Positions 45,035 to 52,543 of a stretch of 53,857 nucleotides of DNA are shown here, one piece after another (within the stretch, counting starts at the first letter, position 1; each line of letters begins with the position of its first letter). The translations under genes were made by a program, and so were the position numbers. This DNA comes from an uncultured Christensenella sp. (GTDB lineage Bacteria; Bacillota; Clostridia; Christensenellales; UBA1242), in NCBI GenBank assembly GCA_949287685.1, contig CASEHF010000003.1, positions 1-53,857 on the forward strand. The letters run 5' to 3'. The notes under the pieces were generated by a model. That model was not told the DNA's origin, searched no databases, and saw only the letters and a list, made by a program, of their open reading frames with translations.

Positions 45035-45631
45035 TTACTTTTCCTTTATCGGCTCGAGTTTTTGTAGCACTTTGTCTACAATCCCATACTCCATTGCCTC
45101 ATACGCACTTAGGTAATTATCGCGCTCGATATCTGCTAGCACCTTGTCTCGCGATTTATCACAAAACTCGGCTAACAGGTCTGCGTACATATTACGGTCC
45201 TTTACCCCCTCGCGGTAATATATCTCGATTTCAGTAATTTGCCCCTTGACCCCGCCCCACGGCTGGTGAATCATCACCTTGCTATGCGGCAAAATAAAGC
45301 GTTTGCCCTTTTCCCCGCCCGCTAGCAGTAGTGCCGCCGCTGAGGCGCACAAGCCTATGCAAATTGTGGACACGGGCGAGCGAATGTAGCGCATAGTGTC
45401 CAAAATCGCTAGCCCACTACTGGACACGCCGCCTGGGGAATTGATGTACAGGTGAATGTCTTTTTTGTTGTCTCGGCTCTCGAGGTACAAAAGTTGCGCA
45501 ATCACAGTGTTCGCGAGCACATCATCAATTTCGCCCGACACAAAGACTATGCGGTCCTCGAGCAGTTTCGAATAAATGTCAAAAGCGCGCTCGCCCGAAT
45601 TGGTTTTGTCAATAACGGTTGGTATAAACAT
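45035..45631 (-). CDS. clpP: ClpP, proteolytic subunit
   Basis: Serine peptidase forming the double-ring chamber of ClpXP/ClpAP. The catalytic triad is visible: Ser97 in LCASAAA, His122 in MIHQP, Asp171 in ERDNYLSA. 198 residues, normal. AAAGGAG stands before the ATG. It lies 154 bp after tig, with a terminator-like hairpin between. Confidence 0.97.
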   Translation of the reverse strand: MFIPTVIDKTNSGERAFDIYSKLLEDRIVFVSGEIDDVLANTVIAQLLYLESRDNKKDIHLYINSPGGVSSSGLAILDTMRYIRSPVSTICIGLCASAAALLLAGGEKGKRFILPHSKVMIHQPWGGVKGQITEIEIYYREGVKDRNMYADLLAEFCDKSRDKVLADIERDNYLSAYEAMEYGIVDKVLQKLEPIKEK

Positions 45632-45737
45632 AATTATCTCCTTTATTTGATATTTTTACCTATTATATCACAAAATTTTCATTTTTAAAGAGGTTAGACT
45701 ATAATAGACCTTTTTACAGAAAGTTCGACAAAAAACG

Positions 45738-45770
45738 AAAATACACGGGGGTAGGTTCCTCGTGTATTTC
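45738..45770 (-). terminator. terminator after tig
   Basis: AAATACACGGGG (45740-45751) and CCTCGTGTATTT (45759-45770) form a 12-bp stem with one mismatch/wobble. On the minus strand it is followed by TTTCGTTTTTTG. Incomplete termination would allow read-through to clpP. Confidence 0.75.
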
Positions 45771-45785
45771 TCAATTATATTTTTT

Positions 45786-47282
45786 CTATTTTTTAGTAGT
45801 TTTCTTTGCAGCAGGCTGCTTTGTAGTAGCCTTTGTTTCTTTCTTTTCAGTAGTTTTGGCAGTAGCCTTTTTAGTCGCGGTTGATTTTGCAGTTGTGGCT
45901 TTCTTGGCAGTTGTTTTCGCAGCCTTTTCGGTGGGCTTTTTAGCCTCGGTAGTCTTTTTAGCCTTTGTCTTTTTATCTGCACCCTCGCCATCGGTCTGCG
46001 CGATTACCTTGTTGTTTTCCATCAAGAAGTTCATTAACTTCTCCATAAGTATATCACTGTACAAGTAATCTAGCCTACGAGAATCCATAGACTTTTTGTA
46101 GTCCTCGAGCGATTTATTAGCCATTTTGGCGAATTCAGCGAGTTTTGAATCAATCTCCTCCTCACTAACGGACATTTTCTCAGCGCGCACAATTGCCTCT
46201 AACACTTGCTTTGTCTTGCCGATGCGCTCGGCATCATCGCGGCGCTCATCACGCAGTTTCTCAACGGTCGTGCCGATGTAGTTTGCGTAGTCCTCAATGC
46301 GCATACCCTGATAAGCAAGCCTTTGGGTCAAATCACGCATAATGGCATCGAGTTGCTCATCTACATACTCTTTTGGCAAGTCGATTTTGGAGTTGTCTAT
46401 AACTTTTGCAATAATTGCATCCTCCATAATCGTACGGTTCTTGTGCTCAATTTCGTGGCGAATCTGCGCCTCGATGTCTGCCTTCCATTCCTCAAGAGTA
46501 TCAAAGTCCGCTACATGCTTTGCGAGTGCATCATCAATCTCAGGGATATGCTTTTGATTTACGCTCTTGATATCACACTCAAAGACAGCCTCTTTCCCAG
46601 CGAGCGCCTTTGCGCCATAGTCCTCAGGGAAACGCACATTGACCACCACATGGTCGCCTGCCTTGTGCCCCACCAACTGGTCCTCAAATGTATCGATAAA
46701 GGAGTGAGAGCCGAGTTCTAGCGAGTAGTCCGTAGCCTTGCCCCCCTCAAACTCAACACCATCGGTCGACCCCACAAAGTCCATAATCACGACATCGCCG
46801 TTTTCCGCAACTTTGTCCACGGGGTGTAAATGTGTGTGGTGCATTTGCGCGTGCTTTAACTCCTCCTCTACGAGGCTCGGGTCAAACTCGTTTATAATCG
46901 CCCTAACCTCTAGCCCCTTGTACGCACCAAGTTCAGGCTCTGGGATGACCTTCATCACGATTTTCGCATTCAATACCCCCTCGACAAAAGACACAAGTTC
47001 TAGACTTGGGTCCATATAAGGGTGGATTTCAGGGTGCTCGGTCATAGCCATTGCGTATGCCGCATCCGCAAGGTCTGCAAAAGCATCCTCAAAGAACACG
47101 CCCTCGCCATATGTGCGTTCAATCACGCGTTTTGGTACCTTGCCCTTTCTAAAGCCCTGGATATCGTACTTGCCTTTTGTGCGCTCGTATGCGCGCTCGC
47201 TAGCCTCCTCGTATTCCTGCTTTGTGGTGGTGAAAACAATTTCTAAATTAGTCTTGTTGATGTTATTAATGGTATATTTCAT
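45786..47282 (-). CDS. tig: trigger factor with histone-like basic tail
   Basis: Ribosome-bound chaperone and peptidyl-prolyl isomerase. The ribosome-docking motif is GFRKGKVPKRVIER (~43-56), the FKBP-type domain follows (about 150-245), then helical arms. A normal trigger factor ends near residue 430; here ~65 residues follow, made almost only of Lys, Ala and Thr in AKK/TKK repeats, like the tail of histone H1 or of some mycobacterial nucleoid proteins. There is no frameshift and codon use is unchanged. GGAGGGG precedes the ATG. It is first of the tig-clpP-clpX group. Confidence 0.95.
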   Translation of the reverse strand: MKYTINNINKTNLEIVFTTTKQEYEEASERAYERTKGKYDIQGFRKGKVPKRVIERTYGEGVFFEDAFADLADAAYAMAMTEHPEIHPYMDPSLELVSFVEGVLNAKIVMKVIPEPELGAYKGLEVRAIINEFDPSLVEEELKHAQMHHTHLHPVDKVAENGDVVIMDFVGSTDGVEFEGGKATDYSLELGSHSFIDTFEDQLVGHKAGDHVVVNVRFPEDYGAKALAGKEAVFECDIKSVNQKHIPEIDDALAKHVADFDTLEEWKADIEAQIRHEIEHKNRTIMEDAIIAKVIDNSKIDLPKEYVDEQLDAIMRDLTQRLAYQGMRIEDYANYIGTTVEKLRDERRDDAERIGKTKQVLEAIVRAEKMSVSEEEIDSKLAEFAKMANKSLEDYKKSMDSRRLDYLYSDILMEKLMNFLMENNKVIAQTDGEGADKKTKAKKTTEAKKPTEKAAKTTAKKATTAKSTATKKATAKTTEKKETKATTKQPAAKKTTKK

Positions 47283-47454
47283 ATATGCCCCTCCAAATAT
47301 AAAGTGAATTAATTATATCATATCATATCATTTTAGTCAATCACTTGTACAAAAAACGGCGTAGAATAACCAGCATCTTTAAATTATTACGGGTAAGTGC
47401 GACTACGAACTCTTAGCCGACCTATAAAAAATAGTCTGCAGTATACAGAATAAG

Positions 47455-47935
47455 TAAGTGTATAGTCGACCCAGCGGTGCGAAGCTGGTGCGTAGGCGGT
47501 GCGTGGGCGCAGTGCGTAGGCGCACTCCTGATATAAAGGTACTAGGCAGCAAACAAGTACTCTTAATATACTATACAGGTGGGAAAAGCGAGGTGTCTAG
47601 TCAAGCCGCCAAAAAAGGTGGAAGAGCGTGGCTGGCGCGAGAGTATACATTTCTCAATGTGGTGGTCACTCACGCGCCAGACTTCCCGCGAGCGGGAAGG
47701 CATCCTGAGTGTCGACCCGATAAGAGTAGTTAGTTGTATATTCCGTTACTATTAAAGAACTGTCATTCTGAACCCGCCCCGCGTAAGCCCTTTGATGAAG
47801 AATCTATTCCTCTTTTTTAAGCCTCCTCAAGCAAACCGCAAACAATCATTCAAAGTGTTTAGCCTTAATTATACCTATAGGGAGTGCGCCTCCGCACTGC
47901 GCCTACGCACCGTATCTATTCCGCTTAGAACAACT
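47455..47935. repeat. interspersed repeat block upstream of tig
   Basis: Module B (~47475-47535, GGTGCGTAGGCGGTGCGTGG), a full module C (47629-47712: GGCTGGCGCGAGAGTATAC, TCACGCGCCAGACTTCC, palindrome CTTCCCGCGAGCGGGAAG), a truncated module A end (GGCATCCTGAGTGTCGACC), an inverted module A (47760-47818, GTCATTCTGAACCCG to GAATCTATTCC), and inverted module B (~47877-47930). No gene is seen between 47283 and 48076. Confidence 0.8.
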
Positions 47936-48076
47936 TTGGGCTATTACTTTGAATAATAAGAGGCAATGAGACTTGTGTGAGGGTATTCGTTTCTAATTGT
48001 GGCAGTTTTTTGAGTTTTTTGCGTATTTAATTGTGTTTTTCGGTGATTTTTAGTAAAATTAACACGAGGTGAGAAA

Positions 48077-48331
48077 ATGAGCAAAGAGAGTCGTTTGGTA
48101 AAAAAATGCATAAAAATCGCAAAAAAAGCAGAGCGCGTAACGGGCTTTGCGTATTGTATGTGCTCAAAATTCGGCTTAGAGAGCGAGCAGTATGATCTGG
48201 AGGAGTTGGAGAGGCTAGCGAACGAGGCGGGGTACAAATTCGTAAATATGACCGCACTGCCCAATTGGTGCAACATTGCCGATGCGCACGAACATCTAGT
48301 CTTAGTTACTCAAGACACATTGACAATATAA
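48077..48331 (+). CDS. small hypothetical protein, 84 residues
   Basis: GAGGTGA stands seven bases before the ATG. The N-terminal half is Lys-rich and helical (SRLVKKCIKIAKKAERVTG), followed by YCMCSKFG and an acidic helix (YDLEELERLANEAGY). Two Cys close together (CMC) plus one later (NWCNI) might bind a metal, but this is not a known motif. No family recognised. It is isolated between a repeat block and the tRNA pair. Confidence 0.6.
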   Translation: MSKESRLVKKCIKIAKKAERVTGFAYCMCSKFGLESEQYDLEELERLANEAGYKFVNMTALPNWCNIADAHEHLVLVTQDTLTI

Positions 48332-48521
48332 ATAAAAAAATCATAAAAAATTGCGAAAAATGCAAAAAAATCGTAAAAAAATGCGAAAAGGTGTGAAATT
48401 TCTAAAATTTTATGTCAGTTGGGCTTTATAGTGAATTTTATTTTTTCTTAGTATTTGATATGTTTTTTAAGAATTTTGTACCTCCTATTGGCAAAAAAAT
48501 TGAGAATTTTGAGGTTTTTTA

Positions 48522-48550
48522 TTGACAATAATGTATTTTAATGATAAACT
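48522..48550 (+). promoter_or_regulatory. promoter of the tRNA-Met/tRNA-Glu pair
   Basis: TTGACA (48522-48527), 17 bp, TAAACT (48545-48550), 28 bp before tRNA-Met. Confidence 0.75.
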
Positions 48551-48578
48551 AACACTACATTTTGGCTGTCAGACATAC

Positions 48579-48655
48579 AGCGGCGTAGCTTAGTTGGTTA
48601 TAGCGAGCGGTTCATACCCGCTAGGTCGGTGGTTCGAATCCACTCGCCGCTACCA
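48579..48655 (+). tRNA. tRNA-Met (anticodon CAT)
   Basis: Acceptor AGCGGCG/CGCCGCT is fully paired, anticodon loop TTCATAC in an AGCGG/CCGCT stem, T loop TTCGAAT, CCA encoded. A paired first base and no GGG/CCC anticodon stem argue for an elongator tRNA rather than the initiator; tRNA-Ile with modified CAU cannot be fully excluded. Confidence 0.93.
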
Positions 48656-48676
48656 TCTCTGACAGTCAAAATTTTT

Positions 48677-48751
48677 GGCTCCGTGGTCTAGTGGTTAGGA
48701 CATCACCCTTTCACGGTGGTAACGCGGGTTCGAGTCCCGCCGGAGTCACCA
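48677..48751 (+). tRNA. tRNA-Glu (anticodon TTC)
   Basis: Acceptor GGCTCCG/CGGAGTC, anticodon loop CTTTCAC giving TTC, T arm GCGGG-TTCGAGT-CCCGC, CCA encoded. It lies 21 bp after tRNA-Met and probably shares its transcript. A terminator palindrome follows. Confidence 0.96.
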
Positions 48752-48836
48752 CAAGCGATAAAGATACAATCAATTGATTGTATCTTTTTTGTATTTTCAA
48801 CTAAAATACAAGTATGCTTTGCATACATCGCTTGTG
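48750..48836 (+). repeat. four-stem cloverleaf-like palindromic unit after tRNA-Glu
   Basis: Outer arms CACAAGCGAT (48750-48759) and ATCGCTTGTG (48827-48836) enclose three adjacent perfect hairpins: AAGATACAATCAA/TTGATTGTATCTT (48761-48786), TTGTATTTT/AAAATACAA (48789-48811) and GTATGC/GCATAC (48812-48826). The first hairpin with its T run can act as the tRNA terminator. The whole could fold as a four-way junction in DNA or RNA. The outer arm begins in the tRNA's CCA. Confidence 0.75.
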
Positions 48837-49180
48837 CTGGCTACTCGCTCGTAGAAAGGCATCCTAAGAGTAGACACGATAAGTGTAATTAGTTGTATAT
48901 TTCGTTATAATAAAAGTCTGGGCTGGCGCAAAACTATTCGTTTCCTATCGTACTAAGCACTCTTGCGCCAGACTTCCCGTAAACGGGAAGGCATCCTGAG
49001 CGCCGACCCGCAGCGCCTTCAGACGAAGGATCTATTCCGCTTAAAAGAACACTAGACTGGCGCGCAAGCAAGTATACTTCTCTCATCGTAGTGGTCATTC
49101 ACGCGCTAACCTTACCGTAAACGGAAAGGCATTCAGAGCCCTGCTTACGGAGCCTGAGACAAAGAATCTATCCACTTCCC
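48837..49180. repeat. interspersed repeat block downstream of the tRNA pair
   Basis: Two module C copies (48930-48988, GGCTGGCGCAAAACTATTC to CTTGCGCCAGACTTCCC; and 49064-49125, GACTGGCGCGCAAGCAAG to TCACGCGCTAAC) with the inverted module A 48990-49044 between them (GCATCCTGAGCGCCGACC to GATCTATTCCGCTT). A decayed module A end is near 49126-49176. No gene. Confidence 0.75.
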
Positions 49181-49225
49181 CCCCCCTAATCATAAACAAA
49201 TCAAAGGAATGGGATTTAGTGTAAA

Positions 49226-49365
49226 AAAACTCACCAGTGGTGAGTTTTAGCGGCTATGCACCCCAGCATAGCAAATCGGGAGCAACTCCGTTGCGGTCCT
49301 GGTCCGACAGGACTGAACCCGCAGGGTTCAAATCCTACGCCCCGCGTAGAACAATGCAATTGTTC
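49226..49365. repeat. array of six consecutive perfect hairpins, tRNA-3'-like end
   Basis: Stems: AAAACTCACC/GGTGAGTTTT (49226-49248, with seven Ts on the minus strand, a terminator), GCTATGC/GCATAGC (49253-49272), GCAAC/GTTGC (49282-49294), GTCCTG/CAGGAC (49296-49313), TGAACCC/GGGTTCA (49314-49330), GAACAAT/ATTGTTC (49349-49365). Bases 49324-49345 read like a tRNA T arm and acceptor 3' half (GGGTTCAAATCC, CGCCCCGC), without a matching 5' half. This repeats the architecture beside tRNA-Leu at 459-509. It may be a structured RNA or an attachment-site relic. Confidence 0.65.
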
Positions 49366-49425
49366 CTTCTTTGTAGCTTGGCGGAAAGCGTGCGTATCCA
49401 TAAAAACACTCCTTCCTTTTAACTT

Positions 49426-49450
49426 TTAATATATACATAGTATATATTAA
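49426..49450. repeat. 25-bp perfect palindrome at the element boundary
   Basis: TTAATATATAC and GTATATATTAA flank ATA. It lies 103 bp beyond the end of the serine recombinase gene, in the zone where base composition changes. An operator or part of the element end are possibilities. Confidence 0.5.
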
Positions 49451-49510
49451 CAATATAAAAAATTGCAATAGTTTTTGAATAATTTGTAAAAATTCATTTT
49501 AAATTTAATA

Positions 49511-49550
49511 AAAAAACGACTAAATTTTTTATGATTTAATCGTTTTTTTT
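49511..49550 (-). terminator. terminator of the serine recombinase gene
   Basis: On the minus strand AAAACGATTAAAT pairs with ATTTAGTCGTTTT with one mismatch, then a run of Ts. It directly follows the stop codon. Confidence 0.8.
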
Positions 49551-49552
49551 GT

Positions 49553-51055
49553 TTATGCTTTAATTTTAATTGATACTTCTTTTTCTTCTATTACTGAGTT
49601 GTTACTGTCTGATGCCATTGGTATTTTTGTAGATGTCCCATCAATGTCAATACTTTCTATTATTTCAGTTTCTTTTTTATTTGCATAATTACAATAAATT
49701 TCTATTTTATCATCATAAAGAACTATTTTCTTAATTAGCAAATCTATCATTTTAGCAGATGTATTTTTCAAAGCTTTTTTGATATGGTGTTCAATATCAG
49801 ATTTTGTTAAAGTCATTTTTTGTTTGCTTTTTTCTATTAAGATTTTTTCAGAAATTGTTTCTTGTTGTTGTTCTAATTCTTCCAGTCTTTCTTTTGTAGT
49901 GTTAGTTATAATACCCATTTCAATAGCAGAAATTAAATTGTTTTTTGCTTTAATAATTTTTTCTTGTTCTTCAAGTAGTAGATTTAATACTGATTGATTT
50001 TTAATTCTGTTCTCATTAACTGCAATAATTTTCTCAGCAAATAATGAAATAGCATTATCATTATCAAATAATTTATTTATTGTTGATATTACAACTTCTT
50101 CAAGCACTTCTTTTCTTATAGATTTTTTATTACAACCTTTTTTTGTATATCTACCTGAACAACTATAATATCTTTTTACAGCACCAGATTTTGATGTTCC
50201 TGTAATTCCGTTTATAGTTCTTCCACAGTAACCACAAATAATTTTCTTTCTTAATAAGTAGTTCACAAATGGACTATGACTGCCATAACGATTATTATTG
50301 TTTTTAGCTTGTACTAAATTAAATAATTCGGTAGGAACAATTTGTGGATAAATATTTGTAAACACTTCATCGTTGTAATGATACACACCTGAATATTTTT
50401 CATTTTTTAGTATTCTATGAACTGCATTTTTCAAAAAAGGTTTTCCACGACAGTAAATACCTTTACTTGTTAAATCTTCTATTATGTCTTTAACATAAAC
50501 ATTCTTTGCATATTGTTCGTAAATGTATCTAACAATCTCTGCTTGGTCTTCATCTATAACAACTTTTTTACCATCTTTTTTATAGCCATAAGGAAGGTAT
50601 CCACCTGTAAAGTTTCCTTTTTGTCTTGTTTCATTCATACCACGCTTTACTTTTTGAGAAAGTTCAGCTGAATAGTATTCAGCCATACCTTCAAGTAAAC
50701 TTTCAAGTATAATGCCTTCGGGTGTTTCTGGTATATTTTCCATTGCTGATATAAGTTTAATTCCATTAAGTTTTAATGTGTGTTTATTCATTGCTAATTC
50801 ATATTTGTTTCTACCAAATCTATCAATTTTATAAACTAGTACATAGTCCCAAGCTTTTTTATTACTATCTTTAAGCATTCTTTGAAAATCTGTTCTTTTA
50901 TCGTTTGTTCCTGTCATTGCTCTGTCTATGTAAGTGTCAATAATTGTAATATCGTTTCTCTCTGCATATTCATGACAAACCCTAAGTTGTCCTTCAATAG
51001 ATTGTTCTGTTTGTCTTTCACTTGAATATCGTGCGTAAATTACTGCTGTTTTCAT
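49553..51055 (-). CDS. large serine recombinase (site-specific integrase)
   Basis: Integrates and excises the element by serine chemistry between short att sites. The catalytic domain starts YARYSS (Ser11), with LVYKIDRFGRN carrying the conserved Asp-Arg pair and LLEGMAEYYSAELSQKVKRG the long E helix. The recombinase domain follows (GYLPYGYKKDG onward), then a zinc ribbon (CGYCGR and CSGRYTKKGC, about 270-310) and a C-terminal coiled coil rich in Glu/Lys/Asn. 500 residues is typical. GGAGG stands before the ATG. It points toward the left end of the element, as integrase genes usually do. Confidence 0.95.
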   Translation of the reverse strand: MKTAVIYARYSSERQTEQSIEGQLRVCHEYAERNDITIIDTYIDRAMTGTNDKRTDFQRMLKDSNKKAWDYVLVYKIDRFGRNKYELAMNKHTLKLNGIKLISAMENIPETPEGIILESLLEGMAEYYSAELSQKVKRGMNETRQKGNFTGGYLPYGYKKDGKKVVIDEDQAEIVRYIYEQYAKNVYVKDIIEDLTSKGIYCRGKPFLKNAVHRILKNEKYSGVYHYNDEVFTNIYPQIVPTELFNLVQAKNNNNRYGSHSPFVNYLLRKKIICGYCGRTINGITGTSKSGAVKRYYSCSGRYTKKGCNKKSIRKEVLEEVVISTINKLFDNDNAISLFAEKIIAVNENRIKNQSVLNLLLEEQEKIIKAKNNLISAIEMGIITNTTKERLEELEQQQETISEKILIEKSKQKMTLTKSDIEHHIKKALKNTSAKMIDLLIKKIVLYDDKIEIYCNYANKKETEIIESIDIDGTSTKIPMASDSNNSVIEEKEVSIKIKA

Positions 51056-51219
51056 TTCTTACCTCCATATAATTCATTCATATTTGAGGTTACAACTATA
51101 TTTATAAAAATAGAATGATAATGTATGCCAATTAGCCTTATTAAATATGATTTATTCTTGCAAACATTTAGCAAGATTTGACAATGATTAACTTTCATTT
51201 GTTCTAAATACATATTTTA

Positions 51220-51420
51220 ACCTCCTTTGTCTTTTCTTTTTTTGACACCAACACAACAATCAGAAAAGAACAAAGATGTCAAAGATAAAGAAATAAATAT
51301 TGTATTTAAGTTTTTGAATTTTTAATTTTAAGCAATATTTATTTCCTTTGACAACAAAGGTCTTTTCTGATACATTCACTTTCAAAAAAAGATAAACACC
51401 ACCCAATAGACAAAGGAGGT
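51220..51420. repeat. 200-bp imperfect inverted repeat (long hairpin)
   Basis: Five matched blocks in mirror order: ACCTCCTTTGTCT/AGACAAAGGAGGT (51220-51232, 51408-51420), TCTTTTTTTGA/TCAAAAAAAGA (51235-51245, 51382-51392), TCAGAAAAGA/TCTTTTCTGA (51260-51269, 51361-51370), TGTCAAAG/CTTTGACA (51277-51284, 51346-51353), GAAATAAATATTG/CAATATTTATTTC (51290-51302, 51333-51345). The apex is about 30 nt. It fills the 557-bp gene-free gap between recombinase and the next gene. An open frame across it on the minus strand looks like a by-product. Confidence 0.75.
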
Positions 51421-51612
51421 CTTTGTAAAAAGATAAAAGAACAAATATGTTAAGTTTAATCAAATGTAATCAAATTTTTGTCAATATTTAATCAATAATT
51501 TATCAATATTTAGATATGTAAAAAGCATTAACTTGCAGAGTAATGTCATTCATTTTTTGAGTTTTTTTTATTATATTTTTCCTGTAAATAAAACAAAAGG
51601 AGTGATATAGTT

Positions 51613-51828
51613 ATGCAAGAATTAAATATAAAAAACAGTGAGAAAATGAAAGTATTTATAGATGAGTTGCCTGATTTTTCTAAAATACCTTTATCTGAAC
51701 TTAATTTATTTATTTCTGAATTAGAATTAGAGATTTCTCAATTAGTTGATAAATCTTGTAAAAGAAAGAAATATTATCAACAAAATAAACAAAAAATTAC
51801 AAATATAGACAATGTTCGACCACCCTAA
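51613..51828 (+). CDS. small element-borne protein, 71 residues
   Basis: AAAGGAG lies nine bases before the ATG. Predicted as two amphipathic, Leu/Glu-rich helices (SELNLFISELELEISQLVD) with a Lys-rich end, which could be a short coiled coil. No family recognised. It lies directly upstream of the lexA-like gene in the mobile element. Confidence 0.6.
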   Translation: MQELNIKNSEKMKVFIDELPDFSKIPLSELNLFISELELEISQLVDKSCKRKKYYQQNKQKITNIDNVRPP

Positions 51829-51861
51829 ATAAAAATTTATTGTTTTTATATTTGTAAGTGC

Positions 51862-51915
51862 TTGACAATAAAACAAATGTTCTATATAATATGTCTATCG
51901 TGAACACTTGTTCAC
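51862..51915 (+). promoter_or_regulatory. lexA promoter with two LexA-type operators
   Basis: Perfect promoter TTGACA (51862-51867), 17 bp, TATAAT (51885-51890). GTGAACACTTGTTCAC (51900-51915) contains GAAC-N4-GTTC, the Gram-positive SOS box, right at the transcription start. A second site, AAACAAATGTTC (51871-51882), one base from GAAC-N4-GTTC, sits in the spacer. Autorepression by the downstream LexA is very likely. Confidence 0.85.
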
Positions 51916-51934
51916 TATACGAAGGAGAATTGTA

Positions 51935-52543
51935 ATGAGAACAAAAAATCCTGAACTTATAAAAAACATAATTGATTTTATCAATATACAATTCAAAGAT
52001 AAAGGTCAAGCACCATCTTTAAGAGAAATAGCAAAAGAATTTAAAATTTCTACTTCTTGTGTTTGGAAATATTTACAAGAAATGAATAATAAAGGTTTGA
52101 TTTCAAATAAAGGAGGTTTTCGTGGAATAAAAACAAAGTATATGGAAACTGCAAAAGATAATGTAAAACAAATTGCTATTGTAGGTTCTGTTGCTTGTGG
52201 CACTCCTATACTCGCTGAACAAAACATTGATGGTTATCTTTCTATTTCTAAATCATTTTTGGGCAGTGGTCAATATTTCATTCTAGTAGCAAATGGAAAT
52301 AGTATGGTAGATGCTGGAATATGTGATGGTGATTATGTTTTAATAAAACAACAAGAAACAGCAGAAGAAGGTCAAATCGTTGTTGCTCTTATTGATGATG
52401 AAGCAACATTAAAAAGATACTATCTTGATAATAAAAATAAAAAAATAAGGTTACACCCTGAAAATAAAAATATGCAAGATATGTTTTTTGACAAAATTGA
52501 AATTCAAGGTGTAGCAACAAAAGTAATTAAAGATTTAATTTAA
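51935..52543 (+). CDS. lexA: LexA-family SOS repressor of the element
   Basis: 202 residues from the ATG at 51935, which follows GAAGGAG. The N-terminal winged helix-turn-helix (PSLREIAKEFKISTSCVWKY) is followed by the S24 autoprotease domain: cleavage site VACGTP (Cys88-Gly89 instead of the common Ala-Gly), LAEQNIDGY, catalytic Ser123 in GNSMVDAGI and Lys160 in ATLKRYY. DNA damage should trigger RecA-assisted self-cleavage and derepression. Two operators in its promoter support this. It probably controls element induction rather than the host regulon; host LexA is not in the window. Confidence 0.93.
   Translation: MRTKNPELIKNIIDFINIQFKDKGQAPSLREIAKEFKISTSCVWKYLQEMNNKGLISNKGGFRGIKTKYMETAKDNVKQIAIVGSVACGTPILAEQNIDGYLSISKSFLGSGQYFILVANGNSMVDAGICDGDYVLIKQQETAEEGQIVVALIDDEATLKRYYLDNKNKKIRLHPENKNMQDMFFDKIEIQGVATKVIKDLI

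Noticed and set aside
37905..49180. CRISPR array as an explanation for the regularly recurring repeats
   Set aside because: Copies are scattered over kilobases, in both orientations and of unequal length, with no uniform spacers and no cas genes in the window.
49237..49422. 61-codon frame across the hairpin array
   Set aside because: It is made of hairpin arms and tRNA-like sequence with no ribosome-binding site; it is an artefact of structured non-coding DNA.
51260..51463. 67-codon minus-strand frame in the mobile element
   Set aside because: It coincides with the long inverted repeat, lacks a ribosome-binding site and encodes low-complexity hydrophobic sequence.
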